A program made the position numbers and the translations under genes. The notes beneath the pieces are model-generated. The model was not told the origin of the DNA. It searched no databases and saw only the letters and a program-made list of their open reading frames with translations. Below are positions 1 through 7,187 of a DNA stretch of 8,419 bases, one piece after another. The stretch is from Alphaproteobacteria bacterium. Its GTDB lineage: Bacteria > Pseudomonadota > Alphaproteobacteria > Rhizobiales > Xanthobacteraceae. Position 1 is the first letter of the stretch. The number at the start of each line of letters is the position of its first letter. The stretch is from assembly GCA_005884465.1 (NCBI GenBank), contig VAZH01000021.1, positions 1-8,419 of the forward strand, given 5' to 3'.

Positions 1-555
1 TCATTGTTGTACGCTCACGCGAGCCGGCGAAGGAAATCTCCACGATCCGCTCTGCAACGCCGCGTCGTCCAGTCCTGCCAAACAGGCGACGGCCGTCTCG
101 ACGTAGAAGGCAAGCCGCCGCGCATGTTCGATTTCCTTTCCGTTCAAGATATTCTTGCACAGCGCTTGCGCTAGCGGCTCCGCACCCGCGGCCAAAGCCA
201 GATCGTAGGCCGCCGCCCGGCCGTAGAAGGCCTCTCCGAAGGCCTGCATGCGCTTGGGCACGGCGAGATCGCCGACGCCCATTTCGCGCAAATTGGCGTC
301 CATGTCGTCGCAGAAGTGATCGAACAGCGCCTGGGAAACGCCCGCGCCGCTGTCCTTAATCGACTTCAGCCGCCGCAACACCATCCACAAATGCAGCACC
401 AGCATGTCAAAACGGCCATTAACCGTATCCGGCACCCCCAAATCCCGATAAAACAACGGTTCTCGCGCTTGCGTCACGATCATGCCATAGATGGCTTCAA
501 TGGTGCCGCGCGACGGGTTCCGGGGTTTCCTGAAGTGATTGAACGGCCAAAGCAT
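1..555 (-). CDS. Ubiquinol-cytochrome c chaperone family protein (CBP3/UQCC1-like)
   Basis: The 184-residue product matches the ubiquinol-cytochrome c chaperone family (related to mitochondrial Cbp3/UQCC1), which helps assemble the cytochrome bc1 complex by acting on newly made cytochrome b. The family core is visible at residues 34-63: LFYRDLGVPDT, then GRFDMLVLHLWMVLRRL. A second conserved-looking stretch follows at about 78-120, with FCDDMDANLREMGVGD and the RMQAFGEAFYGRAAAYD region. There is no signal peptide or membrane segment, so it should be cytoplasmic or peripheral. I chose the ATG at 555 because the protein then starts MLWPFNHF and has the usual family length of about 180 residues. 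The open frame continues upstream to 900 but runs through bamE and is not protein-like there. The stop codon is the first three bases of the window. In related genomes a DUF177 protein, plsX and fabH follow, but that lies outside the window. The ribosome binding site is weak. Confidence 0.9.
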   Translation of the reverse strand: MLWPFNHFRKPRNPSRGTIEAIYGMIVTQAREPLFYRDLGVPDTVNGRFDMLVLHLWMVLRRLKSIKDSGAGVSQALFDHFCDDMDANLREMGVGDLAVPKRMQAFGEAFYGRAAAYDLALAAGAEPLAQALCKNILNGKEIEHARRLAFYVETAVACLAGLDDAALQSGSWRFPSPARVSVQQ

Positions 556-662
556 TGTGGGTTCCGCGCGCGAGCTCTTTGGGCAAGCGCTTGTTGCAAT
601 CCGGCGTGCTGCCCGGTACGTCAACGCCTCGCGCGATGCAAGGGGACGGGACCAATTCCGGA
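556..662. promoter_or_regulatory. Divergent intergenic region between the chaperone gene and bamE
   Basis: This 107-nt spacer must hold the promoters for both divergent genes. On the minus strand TTGACG (624-619) is a good -35 candidate for the chaperone gene, but the hexamer 17 nt further on, GATTGC (601-596), is a poor -10. On the plus strand TTGCAA (594-599), a 17-nt spacer and TACGTC (617-622) could serve bamE. A perfect 10-bp palindrome, CAAGCGCTTG, lies at 584-593 inside these elements. All promoter calls are inference from consensus and are weak. Confidence 0.3.
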
Positions 663-1148
663 ATGATTGTGACGGGCCAAAGATGCTCACGCATGCGCCC
701 ACCGCGCGGCCTGCTCGCGCGCTGGGGCGGCATGCGCGCTGTTGCCGCCATCGCCCTGGTGTGCGCAGCGCTGGGCGGATGCACCGGCGAACAGTGTCAG
801 AAGGGCTATATCCTCCCCCCCGGCGCGCTCGAGCAAATTCCGATCGGGGCGAGCCAGGATCAGGTGCTGATCGTGATGGGAACGCCATCCACGGTCGCAA
901 CCCTTAACGGTGAAGTGTTCTATTACATTTCGCAGCGCTCGGAGCGTCCGGTCGCCTTCATGAACCAGAGGCTCGTCGACCAGCGGGTGATCGCGATCTA
1001 TTTCGACAAAAACCGCCAGGTGCAGCGGCTCGCCAATTACGGGCTGCAGGACGGCCGGATATTCGACTTTATCAGCCGCACCACGCCGACCTCGGGCCAG
1101 GAGCTCAGCTACCTGACGCCGCTGTTCAAGCTGCTCAGCTTCAACTAG
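663..1148 (+). CDS. bamE: Outer membrane protein assembly factor BamE (SmpA/OmlA lipoprotein)
   Basis: This is the BamE/SmpA/OmlA lipoprotein, a small accessory subunit of the BAM complex that inserts beta-barrel proteins into the outer membrane. A hydrophobic stretch MRAVAAIALVCAALGGC ends in a lipobox, LGGC, with the lipidated Cys at residue 40 if the start is 663. The mature part contains the family core: KGYILPPGALEQIPIGASQD, then VLIVMGTPST and GEVFYYISQ. A further VIAIYFDKNRQV strand is followed by a tail ending TPLFKLLSFN. The start is uncertain. ATG 663 gives 161 residues, GTG 669 gives 159 with a GGA about 6 nt upstream, ATG 693 gives 151, and ATG 732 gives the shortest possible signal peptide. 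None has a strong ribosome binding site. The stop is TAG. The product identity is firm; only the first 10-20 residues are in doubt. Confidence 0.92.
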   Translation: MIVTGQRCSRMRPPRGLLARWGGMRAVAAIALVCAALGGCTGEQCQKGYILPPGALEQIPIGASQDQVLIVMGTPSTVATLNGEVFYYISQRSERPVAFMNQRLVDQRVIAIYFDKNRQVQRLANYGLQDGRIFDFISRTTPTSGQELSYLTPLFKLLSFN

Positions 1149-1240
1149 GACGCGGACTCACTAGCGCTTAGCCAAATTGGCGCCTCACCGGGCATCAGGC
1201 CTGTGACGCACCACTCATAGTCGTTGAGTTCATGCCGCAT
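1145..1240 (-). pseudogene. Decayed N-terminus of an IS5-family transposase (remnant)
   Basis: A short frame opens with ATG at 1240 and begins MRHELNDYEW, which closely resembles the start of IS5-family (IS427-group) transposases common in rhizobia, usually MRHEL.DYEW.AI.PMLP. After about ten residues the likeness fades: it continues with CVTGLMPGEAP and reaches a TAG at 1147-1145, inside the end of bamE. No inverted repeats, DDE residues or further transposase sequence are present, so this is at best a stub left by a truncated insertion. An AGGAG (1254-1250) sits upstream of the ATG at a plausible distance. The family match is from memory of typical sequences, not a search. Confidence 0.5.
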
Positions 1241-1557
1241 GTTTCGAAGCTCCTGTTTTCAAGTTTGAAGCACGTCAGCGACGCCATCCATTGCGAAACC
1301 GGACAACCGGCATTTCCGAAATTACCCCTGAACCGGACCTGCTGCGGACACGCCAAAATCGACCAAAATGACCCATGCCGGGCGTAACTCCACCCCGCCG
1401 CGCGCGTCGGTGGCCGGACCTCTGCAGCTCGAAATTGCTGCTCAGAAAGAGGTGGCGGCACAAGTTTTATCGGCCAAGCGCTACTGGCCAGATGGCTGAG
1501 CTCAAGCAAACCGATCGTCTATTGCAGTTATTTCGATAGAAGAAGCTCGGGGTCTCT
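1149..1557. other. Intergenic stretch without an intact gene
   Basis: This 409-nt spacer lies between the convergent ends of bamE and the cyclase gene. Its left part holds the IS5-like stub. The middle (about 1241-1509) is open on the minus strand for a 104-residue frame that I do not recognise. That frame is rich in Arg, Ser and Trp, has no visible domain and shares its DNA with the transposase stub in another frame, so I do not call it a gene. The segment around 1330-1385 resembles decayed, non-coding dispersed elements I associate with Bradyrhizobium intergenic DNA, but this is only an impression. I see no convincing terminator for bamE or for the cyclase gene. Confidence 0.5.
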
Positions 1558-2877
1558 CTATTGAACGGCGAACAGCCGCCATTCGCCAGGTACGCCCTTG
1601 AGGTTGTGCGCGCCGCGATCGGCGAACTGAAGTCCGGAGCCGGCGACCAGATCCTTGACCGTGCTAGATACCATCACCTCGTCCGGTCCTGCGGTCGCGG
1701 CGACGCGCGCCGCGATATGCACCGCGATTCCGCCGATGTCGCCGCCAATCAGCTCACACTCGCCGGTATGCAGTCCAGTGCGAACCTGCAGGCCCAGCGG
1801 GTGCATCTTCTCGCGCACCGAGCGGGCGCAACGCATGGCGCGCGCCGGGCCGTCAAAGGTGGCAAGCAAACCGTCGCCCGCGGTATTCACCTCGTGGCCG
1901 CGGAAAGCGGCCAATTCTTTCCGCAACACAGCGTAGTAGTTGCTGAGCACTTCGCGCCACCGCGCGTCGCCCAGTTCGGCGGCGCGTTCGGTGGACCGAA
2001 CGATATCGGTGAACATGACGGTGGCGAGCACCCGGTCAGGTTCGAGAAGTCGGTGTGTGCCGGTTATGAACTCCTCGATCTCGTCCGCAATGACATCCTG
2101 TGTCTCCTGATCGAGCACCAGGTGATCGGTGCCGGGAATCTCGGCGTACTTGGCGCCGGGGATGTGCTCGGCCAAGTAGCGGCCCGTATTGACCGGCACG
2201 AGCTTATCACCGGCGCGATGCAGTATCAGCGTTGGTGCTTGAATCGTCGATAGCAGGTGACGGACGTCTGTCTCGTAATTCGCCCTCATCAAAGCGCGAA
2301 CAGAACCGGGACTCGCTGCTGCACGCTCAATTCTGGCAAACCATTGCAGGAAGGCCGCGTCATCGCGCCGGCTCGGTGCGTTCAGGCGCAACAAGCTGCC
2401 TTCCCCCCAGTGCGCAACTAGTTTGGCGAGGGACTGATCGAACGCCTCGCGGGTCACCATCCATGGTTCGTTCTTCATCGACGCAAAGGTGCCATACAGC
2501 ACCAGGGCGGAGGTTCGCGCCGGATAGGTGGCAGCAAACATCAGGCACATCGGGCCGCCTTCCGACCAGCCATAGATCGTCGCGCGCTCAGAGCCCGCCG
2601 CATCCATCACCGCGCGCACGTCACCGACCCGTTCTTCCAACGTCTGTTCGGCGACCCGGTCTGAAAGCCCCTGCCCGCGCTTGTCAAAGGCGATTACCCG
2701 AGCGAAAGCAGTGAGTCTCTTGAGCAGATGTTCATTGCTCGGCATCTCCCACAGCAGTTCGACGTGCGAGATAGTACCTGGGATCAGCACGATGTCTCGG
2801 GGGCCATCGCCAAAAACACGGTAGGCGATGTAAACATCGCCACTGCGGGCATACTTGATCGGGCCTTCCACGGTCAT
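1558..2877 (-). CDS. Alpha/beta-hydrolase fused to a class III adenylate/guanylate cyclase
   Basis: The 439-residue soluble protein has two domains. Residues about 1-275 form an alpha/beta-hydrolase: oxyanion-side motif LIPGTISH (31-38), nucleophile elbow GWSEGG with Ser105, candidate acid Asp224 in RAGDKLVP, and His252 in GTDHLVL. Residues about 280-439 form a class III nucleotide cyclase: FTDIVRST with metal-binding Asp291, second metal Asp335 in NTAGDGLLATF, the substrate-site Asp380 in GGDIGG, and Arg391 in VHIAAR, ending with LKGVPGEWRLFAV. Aligning to mammalian cyclases by eye, the adenine-specifying Lys position is Asn331 and the transition-state Asn position is His387; both seem common in this hydrolase-cyclase family. 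It may make cAMP in response to a ligand bound or cleaved by the hydrolase domain, but substrate and trigger are unknown. The ATG overlaps the stop of the preceding small ORF (ATGA). AAAGGG sits unusually close to the start. Confidence 0.9.
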   Translation of the reverse strand: MTVEGPIKYARSGDVYIAYRVFGDGPRDIVLIPGTISHVELLWEMPSNEHLLKRLTAFARVIAFDKRGQGLSDRVAEQTLEERVGDVRAVMDAAGSERATIYGWSEGGPMCLMFAATYPARTSALVLYGTFASMKNEPWMVTREAFDQSLAKLVAHWGEGSLLRLNAPSRRDDAAFLQWFARIERAAASPGSVRALMRANYETDVRHLLSTIQAPTLILHRAGDKLVPVNTGRYLAEHIPGAKYAEIPGTDHLVLDQETQDVIADEIEEFITGTHRLLEPDRVLATVMFTDIVRSTERAAELGDARWREVLSNYYAVLRKELAAFRGHEVNTAGDGLLATFDGPARAMRCARSVREKMHPLGLQVRTGLHTGECELIGGDIGGIAVHIAARVAATAGPDEVMVSSTVKDLVAGSGLQFADRGAHNLKGVPGEWRLFAVQ

Positions 2878-3008
2878 ATCCCTTTGGCAGCGCCGTCATG
2901 CTCGCCGTCCGCCGGAAGAAGACTTTCCCTCGCGAGGCCAGGGATCCAGGCGATCGCTTCGCCACGGTAAATCGAAACATACTTCGAGTCGAGCTTCGGT
3001 CTATCCAT
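2874..3008 (-). CDS. Hypothetical 44-residue ORF overlapping its neighbours
   Basis: This small frame starts MDRPKLDSKYVSIYRGEAIA and ends with a charged GEHDGAAKGI tail. It has no membrane segment and no motif I recognise. Its ATG lies inside the last codons of the 83-residue ORF upstream (8-nt overlap), and its TGA overlaps the ATG of the hydrolase-cyclase gene as ATGA, the geometry expected of translationally coupled genes. Against it: it is very short, it has no clear ribosome binding site beyond a GGA about 9 nt upstream, and its reading frame stays open further upstream inside the other ORF. It could therefore be chance or the remnant of a frameshifted longer gene. Confidence 0.35.
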   Translation of the reverse strand: MDRPKLDSKYVSIYRGEAIAWIPGLARESLLPADGEHDGAAKGI

Positions 3009-3252
3009 CGACCATTGTCCATATGACGTGCGGAACGGCGACAAAGATAAGGATATAGGCCGATACAGCGCAGCCATCGCCGATGGCATCACACGCCAAT
3101 ATGGCGAAGACTACCGCGACGGAGCCGAGCACCTCGACGCCCGCTTTGGCCAAATGCCCCGCGACGAACAGTCCGGACGACGCGCCCGCCACAGCGAGCA
3201 GCATCCGCTCCATGACATGGGCAAACCTGGTTGTGCGGGAACGAATACCCAT
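3001..3252 (-). CDS. Hypothetical small membrane protein, 83 residues
   Basis: The product has three hydrophobic stretches that could span the membrane: about residues 17-34 (MLLAVAGASSGLFVAGHL), 39-58 (VEVLGSVAVVFAILACDAIG) and 61-80 (AVSAYILIFVAVPHVIWTMV). The short N-terminus is basic (RSRTTR). Codon third positions are mostly G or C, as in the clear genes here, which supports real coding. The start at 3252 has a GGGGG run about 9-13 nt upstream; a second ATG at 3213 (MERMLL) would give 70 residues. It lies directly upstream of the 44-residue ORF and the hydrolase-cyclase gene on the same strand, so it may be the first gene of that cluster. I do not recognise the family. The overlapping frames downstream leave open that it is the front part of a longer, frameshifted membrane protein. 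Confidence 0.5.
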   Translation of the reverse strand: MGIRSRTTRFAHVMERMLLAVAGASSGLFVAGHLAKAGVEVLGSVAVVFAILACDAIGDGCAVSAYILIFVAVPHVIWTMVDG

Positions 3253-3416
3253 CGTTCGGCGCCCCCAGATGACCGAGGATTGATTTGAATGGTAGGCGTT
3301 TTCTCAACTGGTTGGAAGTCCAGATGCGAGGTGCGGGGCGTTCCGAATGGCGTTCACGTCTGTTGTCCCGCCCTGTGCATTCATGAGTTCACGGCCTGGG
3401 GCACACGGTAGCCCGT

Positions 3417-3465
3417 GTCCCGGACGCGGCGCAGCGCTCTTCGCGCTGCTCCGCAGAGCCGGGAC
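3417..3465. repeat. REP-like hairpin repeat, copy 1
   Basis: The outer arms GTCCCGG (3417-3423) and CCGGGAC (3459-3465) and the inner arms GCAGCGC (3431-3437) and GCGCTGC (3443-3449) pair around a 5-nt loop, TCTTC. It shares its layout (CCCGGA outer arm, GCAGCGC inner arm) with the next repeat. Such elements occur in large numbers between genes of Bradyrhizobium and Rhodopseudomonas, as I recall. Confidence 0.7.
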
Positions 3466-3494
3466 CCACACTTGCAAGCACGATAACAGATGGA

Positions 3495-3550
3495 CCCCGG
3501 ATCAGCAGCGCACCACGCCGCTGAGGCGGCGCGTTGCGCAGCATCCGGGG
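3495..3550. repeat. REP-like hairpin repeat, copy 2
   Basis: Perfect 8-bp outer arms CCCCGGAT (3495-3502) and ATCCGGGG (3543-3550) enclose further complementary pieces: GCGCA against TGCGC, and CGCCGC against GCGGCG near the tip. It lies 30 nt after copy 1 and about 97 nt before the receptor start. The two copies could fold separately in RNA or DNA. Confidence 0.7.
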
Positions 3551-3579
3551 AACGTCTCGCGCCTGCGCCAAGCCGTCGC

Positions 3580-3608
3580 TTGCCGACCTGCCGCGCATTC
3601 CCTACGCT
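3580..3608 (+). promoter_or_regulatory. Possible sigma-70 promoter for the receptor gene
   Basis: TTGCCG (3580-3585), a 17-nt spacer and TACGCT (3603-3608) lie about 40 nt before the GTG start. The -35 is fair and the -10 poor. This is the best candidate in the spacer downstream of the repeats, by consensus only. Confidence 0.3.
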
Positions 3609-3634
3609 CTCCGCAAAACAACAATGATCGAAGC

Positions 3635-3640
3635 AGGGAG
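3635..3640 (+). promoter_or_regulatory. Ribosome binding site fixing a GTG start
   Basis: AGGGAG followed by 7 nt and GTG at 3648 is a near-ideal Shine-Dalgarno arrangement. The in-frame ATGs upstream (3534 and 3624) have none, which settles the start of the receptor gene. Confidence 0.8.
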
Positions 3641-3647
3641 TGACAAT

Positions 3648-4649
3648 GTGACCACAAAATTTTCTCGCCGTAGCGTGTTGTCCGCAGCCGCAGCGCTCTC
3701 GGCAACCGCGGCCTTGCCGCGCCTTGGCCAGGCTGCCGACTGGCGGCCCACCGAAACCGTCCGCCTCATTGTGCCGGCCGCACCGGGCGGCACCACGGAT
3801 GTGATGGGACGATTGCTGGCGGCGCATCTGCAGAAGGCCTGGGGCCAGTCTGCGATCGTGGAGAACCGATCCGGCGGCGGCGGTACCATCGGCACGACAG
3901 AGGTGGTGCGCCAGAAGGGCGACGGGCACACCATTTTGGTCGGCAATCCCGGCCCCAACGCCATCGCCTACAGCATCTTCCGCAATATGACCTACAAGGC
4001 CGACCAGCTGCAGCCGGTCAGCAATCTGATCCGGATTCCCAACATCGTGTCGGCGCATCCGTCGGTGCCGATCAAATCGATCCCCGACCTGATTGCTTAC
4101 ATCAAGGCCAACCCCGACAAGCTGACCTACGGCTCGTCCGGCGTCGGACAGAGCCCCCACCTCACCGGCGCCTGGTTCCTGCAGCTCACGGGGTTGAAGA
4201 TGGTGCACGTGCCGTTCCGCGGCGCCGGGCCGGCACTGCAGGCCGCACTCGGGAACGACATCCAGATCCTGTTCGACAATCTTTATCCGACGCTGCCGCA
4301 GGTGCAGGACGGCAAGCTCAACGCGCTGGCGGTGACAACGCCGGAGCGAAGCGCCTTGGCGCCCAACATTCCGACCATGCGCGAGAGCGCGCCGGAACTG
4401 GCAAAATTCGATGTCTCGTCCTGGTTCGGCATTTTCCTGCCGAAGAGCGCGTCCGCGCCCATCGTCGATAGCCTCAACAAGGAAATCAAGGTCTTTCTCG
4501 AGCGCGAGGACACCAAGAAGAACATTGCGACCATGGGCGCGCGGACCGATTACGGCACGCCGCAACAGTTTTCCGATTTCGTGCAGGCCGAGACCGCGAA
4601 GTTCGCTGCCATCATCAAGCAGGAAGGCTTGCAGATGGACGTCAACTGA
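3648..4649 (+). CDS. Tripartite tricarboxylate transporter substrate-binding protein (Bug family), Tat-exported
   Basis: This 333-residue periplasmic solute receptor belongs to the Bug/TctC family, which binds small organic acids and related compounds for TTT transporters. The N-terminus carries a twin-arginine signal, SRRSVLSAAAALSATAALP, with likely cleavage after LGQA near residue 29. Family marks are the first ligand loop VPAAPGGTTDVMGR (42-55), ENRSGGGGTIG (72-82), GDGHTILVG (91-99), the second loop region YGSSGVGQSPH (161-171), HVPFRGAGPA (187-196) and the closing EGLQMDVN. Length is normal for the family. The GTG start is chosen for its ribosome binding site and because it places the twin arginine at residues 7-8. 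No TctA or TctB membrane genes lie nearby, so it is an orphan receptor, as is common in bacteria with many Bug genes. The ligand cannot be predicted. A bidirectional terminator follows at 4813-4840. Confidence 0.93.
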   Translation: MTTKFSRRSVLSAAAALSATAALPRLGQAADWRPTETVRLIVPAAPGGTTDVMGRLLAAHLQKAWGQSAIVENRSGGGGTIGTTEVVRQKGDGHTILVGNPGPNAIAYSIFRNMTYKADQLQPVSNLIRIPNIVSAHPSVPIKSIPDLIAYIKANPDKLTYGSSGVGQSPHLTGAWFLQLTGLKMVHVPFRGAGPALQAALGNDIQILFDNLYPTLPQVQDGKLNALAVTTPERSALAPNIPTMRESAPELAKFDVSSWFGIFLPKSASAPIVDSLNKEIKVFLEREDTKKNIATMGARTDYGTPQQFSDFVQAETAKFAAIIKQEGLQMDVN

Positions 4650-4685
4650 GCAGCTGCCGGCGAGCCGCACTATCCGCGCGTACCG

Positions 4686-4794
4686 CCGTCATCCTGAGAG
4701 CCGCGCAGTTTTGCGCGGCGTCTCGAAGGATGGCCGCATGCACCAAGTTTGTCATCCTTCGAGGCGCGCAAGAGCGCGCACCTCAGGATGACGG
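4686..4794. repeat. Inverted pair of dispersed intergenic repeat units, locus 1
   Basis: Two units of one repeat family face each other. The outer arms CCGTCATCCTGAG (4686-4698) and CTCAGGATGACGG (4782-4794) are a perfect 13-bp inverted repeat. Inside, CTCGAAGGATG (4722-4732) mirrors CATCCTTCGAG (4753-4763). Each unit has its own hairpin: GCCGCGCA/TGCGCGGC with loop GTTT (4700-4719), and GCGCGC/GCGCGC with loop AAGA (4764-4779). The same family occurs at 8191-8310. I associate this motif (TCATCCTGAGG and CCTCGAAGGATG) with abundant intergenic repeats of Bradyrhizobium and relatives. Confidence 0.85.
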
Positions 4795-4812
4795 CCACCA
4801 CATCCAAAACAA

Positions 4813-4840
4813 AAAACCCGCGGCTCGCACCGCGGGTTTT
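4813..4840. terminator. Bidirectional intrinsic terminator between the receptor gene and hppA
   Basis: A perfect 11-bp stem, AAAACCCGCGG (4813-4823) with CCGCGGGTTTT (4830-4840), closes a 6-nt loop. On the plus strand it ends in TTTT (receptor gene); on the minus strand it is followed by an interrupted run of T residues (positions 4816-4806), a stronger stop for hppA, whose stop codon is 20 nt upstream. It serves both convergent genes. Confidence 0.88.
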
Positions 4841-4859
4841 GTCGTAAGTCGCAGCTCGC

Positions 4860-6980
<2,121 letters not shown>

Positions 6981-7041
6981 TGAACTTGCCTCAAGATCCT
7001 GGTGTACCCCACGCCTATCGCCGCGGGCGCGGCGGGCGCAT

Positions 7042-7077
7042 AAAAAGAAGGCCTGCCCTGCCCAAAAGGGCGGCCTT
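7042..7077 (-). terminator. Intrinsic terminator after thiL (or leader hairpin of hppA)
   Basis: Read on the minus strand, AAGGCC (7077-7072) pairs with GGCCTT (7053-7048), and inner GCCC (7071-7068) pairs with GGGC (7063-7060) around a TTTT loop. A 6-nt bulge lies on one side. The stem is followed by CTTTTTA (7047-7041), the T-run expected of an intrinsic terminator. It is 111 nt past the thiL stop and about 62 nt before the hppA start, so it could end thiL transcripts or act inside an hppA leader. Confidence 0.65.
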
Positions 7078-7187
7078 AAATCGGCGGGACCATGCCAAAA
7101 TCACACCCCCGGCGCAACGCCGCGGAGAGCCTAAACCGTCTATTTCGGCAGGTATTTGCGTCGAGGCCGGTGCTTTTCGCGAAAATC

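Larger units (their letters stand above)
3253..3647. other. Repeat-rich intergenic region
   Basis: This 395-nt spacer separates the minus-strand small membrane ORF from the plus-strand solute receptor. It contains two GC-rich hairpin repeats (listed separately), a short hairpin ACACGG/CCGTGT at 3403-3418 touching the first of them, and a possible promoter just before the receptor gene. A 98-residue plus-strand frame from 3347 runs through the repeats and has no protein-like character. The first 90 bases show nothing I can name. Confidence 0.6.

Noticed and set aside
556..900. N-terminal extension of the chaperone frame back to 900
   Set aside because: It overlaps bamE coding sequence, is Arg/Ser/Pro-rich and would exceed the family length by 115 residues.
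1561..2253. 230-residue plus-strand open frame antisense to the cyclase domain
   Set aside because: The minus strand has intact cyclase motifs; the plus frame has none and starts at the cyclase stop codon.
3417..3550. Possible CRISPR-like repeat array
   Set aside because: There are only two imperfect hairpin copies with different interiors, no regular spacers and no cas genes.
3347..3643. 98-residue plus-strand ORF before the receptor gene
   Set aside because: It runs through two hairpin repeats, has no domain and no ribosome binding site.
3381..4670. 429-residue minus-strand open frame antisense to the receptor gene
   Set aside because: The plus strand encodes a clear Bug protein with signal peptide and ribosome binding site. 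The antisense frame has shadow-like Arg/Gly/His-rich composition and crosses the repeats.
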